A stretch of DNA of 23,707 nucleotides from JAQGMJ01 sp036498945 (GCA_036498945.1 DASYEQ010000109.1:1-23707); one strand, 5' to 3'. Positions 6,514 to 13,550 are shown, counted from the stretch's first letter. Notes: generated by a model not told the origin, from the sequence alone. Numbers and translations: made by a program.

Positions 6514-6960
6514 TTAGCGCCGGATAACCGTTCGCCGCGGCGCGTCTGCCGGGCAGCCGCGCCCGCGCGCGCGGTATTCGAGCTTGCCGTGAAAGCGCAG
6601 CACCAGTTCGTGGTCGTTGACGCGCACGATGTCGTCGATCAGCGTCAGGCCCGGGCGCAGGCGGTCGTTGGTGTCTTCGCTCTGCACCACGTGGGTCACC
6701 AGGCGCTGGTCCACCACTTCCCAGGTGCCCCAGGCGTGGATCTGCGGGACGGTGCAGGCATGGTCGGCGTAAAGCGCCAGTTCCCAGCTGCCGTCGGCGC
6801 GATATTCGAGCTGGCCGGTGGCATCACCGGGGCGGCTGCGCGCGTCCAGCTTCCAGGCGCCGGCGATCGCCTGGGTGGCGGCGGCGGCGAGGTCGGCCTG
6901 CGCCGGCACGGCATGCAGCAGGCCGGCGGCGAGAGCGGCAATTACGAGCATGCGCATCAT
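6514..6960 (-). CDS. Small secreted protein of unknown function, lipocalin-like pattern
   Basis: The 148-residue protein begins with a clear Sec signal peptide (MMRMLVIAALAAGLLHAVPAQA, cleavage about residue 22). The mature part alternates short hydrophobic strands with turns: GAWKLDAR, GQLEYRADGSWEL, GTWEVVDQRLVTHV, ELVLRFHGKLEYRAR. That pattern resembles lipocalin-like or similar beta-barrel domains, although I do not recognise a specific family. C69 and C136 could form a disulfide in the periplasm. It lies 39 bp downstream of the PRISE-like dehydrogenase gene and 79 bp upstream of the EthD gene, all leftward. The exact start is uncertain because three ATG codons occur within the first four codons and no strong ribosome-binding site is visible. 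Confidence 0.75.
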   Translation of the reverse strand: MMRMLVIAALAAGLLHAVPAQADLAAAATQAIAGAWKLDARSRPGDATGQLEYRADGSWELALYADHACTVPQIHAWGTWEVVDQRLVTHVVQSEDTNDRLRPGLTLIDDIVRVNDHELVLRFHGKLEYRARGRGCPADAPRRTVIRR

Positions 6961-6999
6961 GGGGCCAGCATTGTGCTGCCGCCATGTGTGCGCTTTGTG

Positions 7000-8046
7000 T
7001 CAGGCGATGATTTTTTGCGCGCGGTAGTGGTCGAACTGGGCGCGGAACATGCGGGCGGAATCGACGCTTTCGGTGAAACCCGCGTCGCGCGCCTTTTGCA
7101 TCGAGGAAAACACCTCCCACTGCGGGCGGAACTGGTAGTCGCCGTAGGCGGGCAGGCAGAGCTGGTGCAGCGGCGCGTGTTTCAGGCCATGCTTGAGCGC
7201 CATCGCGCTCCACAGCTCTTCCTTGTCGGCCAGGTAGGCGGCGAGGCTGAATGGCGCCGGGCCACCCAACTTGACGCCGAAGTACTCCGCATAGCCGGCC
7301 CAGAGTTGCCGCCAGGTCGGCGTGTCGCCGTTGACCACGTTGAAGGCCTGGTTGGCGCAGCGCGGCTCGCGCGCCATCCAGGCCAGCGCGCGGGCCAGCA
7401 AGCGCAGGTCGGTGAACTGGGTGCGCACGGTAAACGCGGTTTCGGTGCCGGGGAAATCCAGCGGGCGGCCAAGTTCGCGCTGGATGGCGGCGTAGACGGC
7501 GATCACCAGGCCGATGGAGCGCGGGGTGTCGATGGCGGGGTCGCAAAAGCAGTGCGGGCGGGTGGTGGACCAGGTCCACCTGGCGCCCTCACTGCGGCGG
7601 CGCAGGAAATCTTCCTGGTGGAAATAATAGTTGTCGACCTTGCCGCGCGGCGATTCCTCGGTGAGCGGCACTTGCACCGGGCCCAGCATGTGCCCGTAGT
7701 ACTTGCTGCCGTGCACGGCGTGCACGTGCTGCAGGGACGCATTGCCTTCGAGCGCATCGACCATGTTGGCGAGCATCGCGGTGTTGCTATCCACCGGCTC
7801 GGGTACGCCCTCCGGATGATCGAAACGCGCGGCGTAGAACAGATGCGTGACTTCCGTAAGGGCGCCGAGCTTGGCGCGGCAATCGGCGGCGTCCGCCAGT
7901 TCGACGGCGACCCAGCGCTTGCCATCGTTGCGCGCGCTACGCGAAACACGGATCACGTTCCAGGCCCCACTCTCCTCTAGATGTTCGGCGAGGCGGCGGC
8001 CAATCAGGCCGGAAGCGCCGGCGATCAGCGCGGTGGGCTTTTGCAT
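7000..8046 (-). CDS. PRISE-like NAD(P)-dependent short-chain dehydrogenase/reductase
   Basis: The 348-residue protein has an N-terminal Rossmann motif GASGLIGRRL (10-19) and the features of the progesterone 5-beta-reductase/iridoid synthase-like (PRISE) branch of extended SDRs: VHGSKYYG with the expected lysine at 115, and DNYYFHQEDFL (138-148). Plant relatives reduce activated C=C bonds of enones; bacterial members have no settled substrate. Aligning NYYFHQED with the usual NFYYxxED places phenylalanine (F142) at the catalytic tyrosine position, with tyrosine at 141, so the mechanism may differ. The gene leads a leftward group with a secreted protein and an EthD protein, and is divergent from a Bug-type binding-protein gene across a 146-bp region containing a palindrome. 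Confidence 0.85.
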   Translation of the reverse strand: MQKPTALIAGASGLIGRRLAEHLEESGAWNVIRVSRSARNDGKRWVAVELADAADCRAKLGALTEVTHLFYAARFDHPEGVPEPVDSNTAMLANMVDALEGNASLQHVHAVHGSKYYGHMLGPVQVPLTEESPRGKVDNYYFHQEDFLRRRSEGARWTWSTTRPHCFCDPAIDTPRSIGLVIAVYAAIQRELGRPLDFPGTETAFTVRTQFTDLRLLARALAWMAREPRCANQAFNVVNGDTPTWRQLWAGYAEYFGVKLGGPAPFSLAAYLADKEELWSAMALKHGLKHAPLHQLCLPAYGDYQFRPQWEVFSSMQKARDAGFTESVDSARMFRAQFDHYRAQKIIA

Positions 8047-8082
8047 GAGATGTATTATTGCCAGAGGAGCTTTGGAGGCGTT

Positions 8083-8088
8083 ATTGTA
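8083..8088 (-). promoter_or_regulatory. Candidate -10 box for the PRISE-like gene
   Basis: TACAAT on the minus strand, about 37 nt upstream of the ATG at 8046. No good -35 at 17 nt; the palindrome at 8103-8112 occupies that zone, which would suit control by a bound regulator. Confidence 0.4.
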
Positions 8089-8102
8089 CGAAAGTGGGGG
8101 CC

Positions 8103-8118
8103 TGTCCGGACATATAAT
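8103..8118 (+). promoter_or_regulatory. Palindrome TGTCCGGACA abutting a TATAAT box
   Basis: A perfect 10-bp palindrome (8103-8112) is directly followed by a consensus -10 TATAAT (8113-8118) facing the Bug-protein gene. There is no -35 match at the proper distance, which often means activator dependence. The palindrome also covers the -35 zone of the leftward PRISE-like gene. Its shape resembles GntR/FCD-type operators (TGT-N-ACA); this is inference, and no such regulator gene is in the window. Confidence 0.45.
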
Positions 8119-8192
8119 TTGCGTTCGCGCAGGGCTTGTGCAGGCTAATCGGCCGCATCAATATTCGTACAGATCGACAAACAGGAGACATG

Positions 8193-9143
8193 ATGGCAAT
8201 CCGTGGTTTCTGGCAATGGCTATTGCTGGCGTGCGCGGTCACAGCGGCGCAACAGGCGCTGGCGCAGGCACAGGCCTATCCGAACCGGCCCATCCGCATC
8301 CTCGCCGGCGAGCCCGGCAGCGCACCCGACGTCAGCGCGCGGGTGATCGCGCAGGCGATCTCCGGCCCGCTGGGCCAGCAGGTGTACGTGGAAAACCACC
8401 CGAGCATCCTGACCGGCGACCTGGCCTTCCACTCGGCGCCGGACGGCTACACCCTGCTGCAAAACGGCAGCACTCATTGGCTTTCGCCGTTCACGCAAAA
8501 GGTGAGCTGGGACCCGCTCAAGGACTTTGCGCCCATCACGATTACCGACCGCGCGCCGGCGGTGCTGGTGGTGCAGCCGGGCTTCGCGGCGAAGACCGTC
8601 GGCGACGTGATCGCGATGGCCAAGGCCAAGCCGGGCACGCTCGACTACGCCATCGCCTCGCCGGGCGGCCCGCCGCACCTGGCCGGCGCGCTGTTCAAGC
8701 AGATGACCGGGGTGGACATGGTGGCGGTGCCTTACAAGGGCGGCGGCCCGGCGGTGGTCGCGCTGATGGGCGGGCAAGTGCAGATGATGTTCGCGCCGGC
8801 CTCCGCGGCGATGTCCTTCATCAAGGCGGGGCGGCTGCGCGCGGTGGCGGTGACGACCCCCAAGCGCTTCGTGCTGATGCCCGACGTGCCGACGGTGGCC
8901 GAATCCGGCGTGCCGGGCTATGAGGTCGCCGCCAACTTCGGCCTGCTGGCGCCGGGCGGCGTGCCGCCGGCGATCATCAAGCGCTTGAATGCCGAGGTGG
9001 TGGCGGCGCTGAAGCGCCCCGAAGTGCGCCAGACTTTCCTCAAGTCGGGCGTGGAGCCGATTGGCAGCACGCCGGAGGAATTCACCGCGGTGATCAAGGC
9101 GGAGATGGCGACGGCGGGCAAGGTGATGAAAAAGGCGGAGTAA
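8193..9143 (+). CDS. Bug-family (TctC) periplasmic solute-binding protein
   Basis: The 316-residue protein has a signal peptide (hydrophobic core about 7-23, cleavage after ALA) and then the family opening AYPNRPIRILAGEPGSAPDVSAR. Other Bug landmarks are WDPLKDFAPIT, LDYAIASPGGPPHLAGALFK, VPYKGGGPAVVALMGGQVQMMFA and PDVPTVAESGVPGYE. Bug proteins bind small carboxylates or related metabolites for tripartite tricarboxylate transporters or for sensing; many are orphans without TctA/TctB, as here. I choose the ATG at 8193 because AGGAG lies 5 nt upstream; the adjacent ATG at 8190 is only 2 nt from it. The substrate is unknown, and the convergent SMP-30 gene hints at a shared metabolic setting. 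Confidence 0.9.
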   Translation: MAIRGFWQWLLLACAVTAAQQALAQAQAYPNRPIRILAGEPGSAPDVSARVIAQAISGPLGQQVYVENHPSILTGDLAFHSAPDGYTLLQNGSTHWLSPFTQKVSWDPLKDFAPITITDRAPAVLVVQPGFAAKTVGDVIAMAKAKPGTLDYAIASPGGPPHLAGALFKQMTGVDMVAVPYKGGGPAVVALMGGQVQMMFAPASAAMSFIKAGRLRAVAVTTPKRFVLMPDVPTVAESGVPGYEVAANFGLLAPGGVPPAIIKRLNAEVVAALKRPEVRQTFLKSGVEPIGSTPEEFTAVIKAEMATAGKVMKKAE

Positions 9144-9152
9144 TCCGCCCAG

Positions 9153-9176
9153 GCCGTCACCCGCGGGGATGACGGC
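9153..9176. terminator. Bidirectional hairpin between convergent genes
   Basis: GCCGTCA (9153-9159) pairs with TGACGGC (9170-9176) across a GC-rich loop, between the Bug-protein stop and the SMP-30 stop. No T-run follows on either strand, so termination is likely weak. The sequence also resembles dispersed CGTCATCCCCGCG-type repeats found in many proteobacteria. Confidence 0.4.
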
Positions 9177-9180
9177 GACG

Positions 9181-10101
9181 TCACATGTGCGAGTACATCA
9201 GGCGCCCGGCCACCGGCGCCTCGGCGCGCAGCACGCAGCCGCTCTCGGCTTCGCAGATGTAGAGAAACTTGTTGCCGGGGCCGCCGTAGGCGATGTTGGT
9301 GGTGTGGTCGCCCTTGCACGATTCCATCTTGTAGCGCGGGATGCCCTTGCGGTCGAACAGCCACACCGCGCCCATCTGGTTGTGCGCCACCGTGAGGCCG
9401 CCGGCTTCGTCCATCGCCAGGCCGTCGGGGCCGCTGCCGCCCGAGAGGTAGATGCCGACATTGACCTTGCTGGTGCTGCCGTCGGCGGCAATCGGCAGGC
9501 GCCACACCGCGTTGGCGCGGGTGCAGGCGACGTGCAGGATGTTGCCGGCCGGGTTGAACACCAGGCCGTTGGGGCTGGGCAAGTTGGCGAGCACGGTCTG
9601 TAGACGCCCTTCAGGAGTGAGGCGGTAGACACGGCCGCTGGGATCGTGCATGCCGGTCTCGCCCTGGTCGGTGAAATACATGTCGCCGTTGGCGGCGAAT
9701 ACCAGGTCGTTGACGCCCTTGAAGCCTTCGATGTCGCGGCGGCTCAGGTGCGTACCGACCTTGCCGCTGGCGGGGTCGAGAAGCATGATGCCATGGGCGT
9801 GGTCGGTGATGAAAATACGGCCGTCCTTGTGGATCTTCAGGCCGTTGGGCTCGCCATCGTATTCGGCGATGAGCGCGACGTCGCCTTGCGGGGAAATGCG
9901 AAAGACGCGGCCGAAGGGAATGTCGGTGATGTAGAGGTTGCCGGCGCGGTCGAACGAGGGGCCTTCGAGATAGCACTCGGTGGGCGCGCCGCCGCGATGC
10001 GTCTGCACCCAATGGGGGAAGACGCCCTTCTTGCGGTATTGATCGGGGATGCGGGCGAAGACTTCGGTGGCGATCACCGTGGGCGGCGGGAACAGGGACA
10101 T
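9181..10101 (-). CDS. SMP-30/gluconolactonase/LRE-family protein
   Basis: The 306-residue protein is a six-bladed beta-propeller of the SMP-30 type. The expected metal ligands are visible: E46 in LEGPSFD, N178 in SPNGLVFN and D226 in SGPDGLAMD. Blade repeats such as NLYITDIPFGRVFRIS and DMYFTDQGETG are clear. Related enzymes hydrolyse sugar lactones or other lactone-like esters in the cytoplasm using Ca2+ or Zn2+; the substrate here is unknown. I start at 10101 because AAGGAA lies 6 nt upstream; an in-frame ATG at 10137 would add 12 residues. No signal peptide is present. The gene is convergent with the Bug binding-protein gene and divergent from the HD-domain gene. Confidence 0.88.
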   Translation of the reverse strand: MSLFPPPTVIATEVFARIPDQYRKKGVFPHWVQTHRGGAPTECYLEGPSFDRAGNLYITDIPFGRVFRISPQGDVALIAEYDGEPNGLKIHKDGRIFITDHAHGIMLLDPASGKVGTHLSRRDIEGFKGVNDLVFAANGDMYFTDQGETGMHDPSGRVYRLTPEGRLQTVLANLPSPNGLVFNPAGNILHVACTRANAVWRLPIAADGSTSKVNVGIYLSGGSGPDGLAMDEAGGLTVAHNQMGAVWLFDRKGIPRYKMESCKGDHTTNIAYGGPGNKFLYICEAESGCVLRAEAPVAGRLMYSHM

Positions 10102-10206
10102 GCGGCTTCCTTTTAGGCGTAGCCGCGAGGGTTTCAAAATCCACGGGCGGCGTCAATCCGCAATTGCCGAATCGGCGCATCAGGCGGCGCGACGTAGAAT
10201 CGCGCC

Positions 10207-10809
10207 ATGGATGAAAACCTGCTTCCGCCGGAGATACGCGATGCGCTGGGCGCGGCGGTGATCGATGCCGCACGTGATGCCTATGACAGCCCGGGGCGCC
10301 ACTATCACACCTGGCCTCACATCGAAGCCTGCCTCAACGAGGCGCGCGGCCTGCGCTTCGATGACGCGGCCGTGGTGTACGCGGCACTGCTGTTTCATGA
10401 CGCGGTATACGTCGCCGGCGCCAAGGACAATGAAGCGCAAAGCGCGCGGCTGGCGGCGCGGCAGTTGCAGGGCCGCCTTGCGGCGGTGCGCATCGCGCGG
10501 GTCGAGCACCTGATCCGGCTCACCGCGAGCCACGACGCGCTGCCGGCGGAGGCGCCGCGCGACGACCAGCTGCTGGTGGATATCGACCTGTCGATTCTCG
10601 CCGCCGCGCCGGCGGCCTACGCGCGCTATGCGCAAGAGGTGCGCAAGGAGTGGGTGCCGGCGGTAGTGAGCGCGGCGCAATATGCGCAGGGACGCGCGGC
10701 GTTTTTGCGCAAGGTGCTGGCTGCACCGCGCATCTTCCACTCGCGGGAATTCGCCGCGCGCGAGCCGGCGGCGCGCGCCAACATCGCCCACGAACTCACG
10801 GCGTTATAG
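10207..10809 (+). CDS. HD-domain metal-dependent phosphohydrolase-like protein
   Basis: The 200-residue protein matches the predicted HD-superfamily hydrolases of the COG4339 type. Metal-binding residues are visible: RHYHTWPH (H32, H34, H38), FHDAVY (H64-D65), DNEAQSA (N75-E76) and DIDLSIL (D125/D127). These small helical proteins have no confirmed substrate; nucleotide or phosphate ester hydrolysis is inferred from the fold. A TAGAAT box at 10195-10200 lies only 6 nt before the ATG, so the mRNA may be nearly leaderless. The last codon TTA and stop TAG overlap the end of the convergent dsbD-like gene: the TTA read on the other strand is that gene's TAA stop. Confidence 0.85.
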   Translation: MDENLLPPEIRDALGAAVIDAARDAYDSPGRHYHTWPHIEACLNEARGLRFDDAAVVYAALLFHDAVYVAGAKDNEAQSARLAARQLQGRLAAVRIARVEHLIRLTASHDALPAEAPRDDQLLVDIDLSILAAAPAAYARYAQEVRKEWVPAVVSAAQYAQGRAAFLRKVLAAPRIFHSREFAAREPAARANIAHELTAL

Positions 10810-11631
10810 CTGCGCGGCGCGCTCCAGGATGGCGAGGAATTTTTCCGGCGCCTGGTAGCCGATCACGCGCAGGTCCTTCACTTCGCGGCCCTGGCGGTCG
10901 AAGAAAATGATGCCGGGCGGGCCGACCAGCTTGAAACGCTTGAGCAGGGCCTGGTCGTCGGCGTTGTTGCGGGTGACGTCGGCCTGCAGCAGCGCCAGGG
11001 TGGCGAGCTTTTGTTTGACGCGCGGGTCGCTGAAGGTGCTGCGCTGCATCTGCTTGCAGGGGCCGCACCAGTCGGCGTAGAAATCCAGCATGGCGGGCTT
11101 GCCGGCGGCAAGCAATCCGTCGAGTTGCGCGGTGGAGGCGACGGGCGCGAAGCCCTCCACGCGCGCGGTGCGCGCGGCGACGAAGGCAAGGCCGGGAATT
11201 TCGAGCGCGGCGCTTTTCGGGTCGAGAATGGCGCTTTGCTCGATCGGCGGGTAGCAGACGCCGATGTCGGCGCAGCCTTGGGAGGTGACCTTGACGGTGA
11301 CCGGCCCCGCGGCGCCCTTGAAAGGCAGCGCAATCAGCACGTGGTCGCGGTAAGTCTCGACGGTCTTGTTGAAATTCTGGTCGAACTTCTTCTTGCCCGG
11401 CGGCAGGCCGGCTTTTCCAAGTTGCGCGCCGGCGGCGGCGAAACGGAAATTCTCGCGGTACATGTAGTAGCCGGGGGCGATGTCGTAGCGCACTTCGATG
11501 GTCCGCGCGTCTTTCAGGCGGGCGGAAAAGCGGAAGGCTTGCGCATTTTCCAGCAGGTCGTCGGCCGCCGCGGCCGGCAGGGCCGCGGCGCAGGCGATGA
11601 GCAGGAGGAGTGCGTGAAACAGGCGGGTCAT
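10804..11631 (-). CDS. dsbD: DsbD homologue lacking the transmembrane domain (alpha-gamma fusion)
   Basis: DsbD normally has a periplasmic alpha domain, an eight-helix membrane beta domain and a periplasmic gamma thioredoxin domain, and passes electrons from cytoplasmic thioredoxin to periplasmic partners. This 275-residue version has a signal peptide (about 1-23), a full alpha domain ending in GCADIGVCYPP (C120, C126), a short linker (about 137-163), and a full gamma domain with LDFYADWCGPCKQM (C189, C192), LLQADVTRNNADDQALLKRF and GPPGIIFFD. The membrane domain (roughly 250-300 residues in relatives) is entirely absent without a frame break. The gamma active site is CGPC, like thioredoxin, rather than the usual CVAC/CVSC type. 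The location after cutA is the canonical dsbD locus. How it is reduced is unknown; CcdA elsewhere could supply electrons. Confidence 0.85.
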   Translation of the reverse strand: MTRLFHALLLLIACAAALPAAAADDLLENAQAFRFSARLKDARTIEVRYDIAPGYYMYRENFRFAAAGAQLGKAGLPPGKKKFDQNFNKTVETYRDHVLIALPFKGAAGPVTVKVTSQGCADIGVCYPPIEQSAILDPKSAALEIPGLAFVAARTARVEGFAPVASTAQLDGLLAAGKPAMLDFYADWCGPCKQMQRSTFSDPRVKQKLATLALLQADVTRNNADDQALLKRFKLVGPPGIIFFDRQGREVKDLRVIGYQAPEKFLAILERAAQL

Positions 11632-11748
11632 GAGCTTAAGGTTGAAGTCGGCATATCGCGGTCAGGATGCCGCAAGGTCGGGCGGCGCGCCATGCGTATT
11701 TTTACTGCCGCGTGTGACAGGAAGGCGTGCGGCGGAAAACGGCCGGCG

Positions 11749-12072
11749 CTAGAGTTTCCAGGTTTCCTCGGCGACCCAGGCGAGGTAATCGTGGGAACCG
11801 CGGCTGACCGGAAAGGCGATGATTTCCGGCACGTGATACGGGTGGTGGGCGCGGATGGATGCCTCGACCTCCTGGTAGCGGCTGACGGTGGTCTTGATCT
11901 GCACATGCACCTCGATGGCTTGCTCGCGCTTGCCCTTCCAGATGAAGTGGGATTCACATCCGCTTACAATGTTAACGCAGGCGGCGAGCTTTTTATCCAG
12001 CAGGTCGTCCGCAATCTTTCTTGCTACCTCGATATCGGGCGTATTGGTCATGATCACCAGGACGTCGCTCAT
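11749..12072 (-). CDS. cutA: Divalent-cation tolerance protein CutA
   Basis: The 107-residue protein has the CutA1 fold sequence: MTNTPDIEVARKIADDLLDKKLAACVNIV, IWKGKREQAIEVHVQIKTT and the conserved HPYHVPEIIAFPV (77-89). CutA forms a very stable trimer resembling PII signalling proteins; roles in copper tolerance have been reported but its molecular function is unsettled. I place the start at 12072 (MSDVLVIM), preceded by GAGGAG 10 nt upstream and AAAGG closer in; the frame stays open upstream but adds 71 residues unlike the family. It lies 117 bp upstream of the dsbD-like gene on the same strand, a cutA-dsbD pairing also known in Enterobacteria, and is divergent from fxsA with only 38 bp between starts. 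Confidence 0.95.
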   Translation of the reverse strand: MSDVLVIMTNTPDIEVARKIADDLLDKKLAACVNIVSGCESHFIWKGKREQAIEVHVQIKTTVSRYQEVEASIRAHHPYHVPEIIAFPVSRGSHDYLAWVAEETWKL

Positions 12073-12110
12073 TGGGGCCTTTCTCCTCGTTTGTAACCCT
12101 TGTTCTCGCG

Positions 12111-12551
12111 ATGCTACGCCTGCTCTGGATGCTGCTTTTCGTGCCGCTGGCGGACCTGCTGCTGACGGCATTTTTGCTTGGCCACTACGGTACCCGTTTT
12201 CTGCTCTGGCTGCTAGTGACGACCTTGGCGGGCGGCGTGCTGATCGGCCGGGCGAAATCGGGCCTGCGCGGCATTTTTGCCACATTGCAGGGAGGCCAGG
12301 CGCAGGTGGCGGGGAATACGCTGTGGCGCCTGCTGGCGACCGCGCGTGCCTTCATTGCCGGGGCGCTGCTGCTGTTTCCGGGCGTGCTGACGGACGTGCT
12401 GGCACTGGTGGTGCTGTTGCTGCCGGCACGCCTGGTCGGGGCCTATACGGCGTCGGCGGCGCCGCCGGCGGCGAGTGATGGCGTGATCGAGGGCGAGTTT
12501 CACGAGGTACGTGAGAGCCGCGAGCCGATTGAGGATAAACGGGTTCCCTAG
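12111..12551 (+). CDS. fxsA: FxsA-family membrane protein
   Basis: The 146-residue protein has an N-terminal hydrophobic pair of helices (about 2-24 and 30-46), a short cytoplasmic segment GRAKSGLRGIFATLQGGQ, and a further hydrophobic region with the family motif LLFPGVLTDVLALVVLLLP (about 83-101), then a polar tail. FxsA in Escherichia coli relieves exclusion of phage T7 by the F plasmid when overproduced; its normal role is unknown. I start at the ATG at 12111 (MLRLLWML). A TTG at 12072 in frame would overlap the cutA start and add 13 residues. The 38-bp gap to cutA means that any fxsA promoter overlaps the cutA 5' region. Confidence 0.88.
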   Translation: MLRLLWMLLFVPLADLLLTAFLLGHYGTRFLLWLLVTTLAGGVLIGRAKSGLRGIFATLQGGQAQVAGNTLWRLLATARAFIAGALLLFPGVLTDVLALVVLLLPARLVGAYTASAAPPAASDGVIEGEFHEVRESREPIEDKRVP

Positions 12552-12669
12552 CGCATTGCCAGTACGAGCGCGCCCCGCGTCGCGCCAAGGGCCGACGCCC
12601 TCCGGAGTGCGCTACCGGCGCGAGCGGCGGGGAGTGCCCGCAAAAATGAGGCCGGCCCAAATGCTCCTC

Positions 12670-12701
12670 CCAAAAAGCAAAGCGCGCCCCAGAGGCGCGC
12701 T
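12670..12701 (-). terminator. Intrinsic terminator of the aldolase-family gene
   Basis: AGCGCGCC-CCAGA-GGCGCGCT stem (12681-12701), followed on the minus strand by TTGCTTTTTG. It lies 25 bp beyond the stop codon of the leftward gene ending at 12726. The plus strand has no T-run, so it does not serve fxsA. Confidence 0.8.
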
Positions 12702-12725
12702 ATAAGCAACCGGCGATTCGCCTGA

Positions 12726-13445
12726 TTATTTGTTGGCCAGGGCCTTTTCGCGCCACAGGGCCCAGGCGCGCAGAAAGTCGTTGCTGTCGACGGCGGCCTG
12801 GCCTTCTTCCGCGGTGAGGTAGTTCACCTTGCCGCCGGGGCCGGCAATCTGCATCGCCTGCATCTGCAGGCGCGCGTTCAACTCCAGGTAGACACTGCGC
12901 GCCACCACCAGCGACACCGAAGGCGCGACCACCACCACGCCGTGGCCGCGCATCAGCGCCGCGGGCTGCACGCCCAGCACGTCGGCCAGCGCGCGGCCGA
13001 GCGGGTTGGTGCGGATCAGCATGTCGGTGGCGGGGCCGTCCTTGTCGCGGATCTCGTAGATCGGGACGCCGGCGGCGACGAAGCCGCTCATGTGATACAC
13101 GGCCTGCATCGGCACCGGGGCGATGCCGAAGGGGATCACCGAGGGGGAGTGGTTGTGCACGACGGCCTGCACGTCGGGGCGCTTGCGGTAGATCTCGCCG
13201 TGGATGAAGCGCTCGAGATACATGGCGCGGCCGCGCTGGTCGACCGGGTTGCTGTCGAGGTCGTACTCCATGATGTCTTCGGCGGTGACCGAGGCGGGGG
13301 CCAGCGAGCGCGACAGCAGGTAGCGGTCGGTCTTGCCGGGCACGCGCGCGCTGACGTGGCCGTAGCCGTCGACCACGCCCTGGTCGGCGAGAATGCGGTT
13401 GGCGGCGACCAGGTCTTCGATGGTGGTGGCGAGAGCGTCACTCAT
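12726..13445 (-). CDS. Class II aldolase/adducin-family protein
   Basis: The 239-residue protein carries the class II aldolase fold with a metal site made by H97 and H99 (VVHNHSP) and H168 (MRGHGV), plus a likely catalytic E78 in LERFIHGEIYRKRPD. Family members cleave phosphorylated sugars (fuculose, ribulose) or decarboxylate compounds such as HCOMODA in aromatic degradation; the substrate here cannot be read from sequence. The N-terminal VDGYGHVSARVPG is typical of the group. GGAG lies 7 nt before the ATG. It is downstream of the NodI/NodJ-type genes in the same direction but has its own likely promoter (13480-13509) and a terminator after it, so it is probably a separate unit. Confidence 0.9.
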   Translation of the reverse strand: MSDALATTIEDLVAANRILADQGVVDGYGHVSARVPGKTDRYLLSRSLAPASVTAEDIMEYDLDSNPVDQRGRAMYLERFIHGEIYRKRPDVQAVVHNHSPSVIPFGIAPVPMQAVYHMSGFVAAGVPIYEIRDKDGPATDMLIRTNPLGRALADVLGVQPAALMRGHGVVVVAPSVSLVVARSVYLELNARLQMQAMQIAGPGGKVNYLTAEEGQAAVDSNDFLRAWALWREKALANK

Positions 13446-13479
13446 GGGATGTCTCCGGATAGGCGTTTGAATTGGGTGC

Positions 13480-13509
13480 AGTGTAGCCCCGGCGCGAGAG
13501 GTCGATCAA
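13480..13509 (-). promoter_or_regulatory. Candidate promoter of the aldolase-family gene
   Basis: On the minus strand: TTGATC (13504-13509), 18-nt spacer, TACACT (13480-13485), about 35 nt before the ATG. Each box matches 4 of 6 consensus positions. The -35 box lies within one arm of the inverted repeat at 13500-13529. Confidence 0.5.
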
Positions 13510-13529
13510 GCTTGCATTGCGGATCGACC
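13500..13529. repeat. Inverted repeat GGTCGATC/GATCGACC over the aldolase promoter
   Basis: Perfect 8-bp arms (13500-13507 and 13522-13529) with a 14-bp spacer. One arm contains the candidate -35 box of the aldolase-family gene, so an operator is plausible. It could also be the hairpin end of the permease mRNA, but no T-run follows. Confidence 0.45.
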
Positions 13530-13550
13530 CATGCGCCATGGAGGAAGCGC

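Noticed and set aside
6589..7980. A 463-codon open frame on the plus strand across the secreted-protein and PRISE-like genes
   Set aside because: It crosses two genes and their gap, lacks any family signature, and the minus-strand products have clear signal peptide and Rossmann motifs.
12072..12110. TTG start for fxsA overlapping the cutA start codon
   Set aside because: The FxsA family begins at the MLRLLW-type segment (ATG at 12111); the added residues are not conserved.
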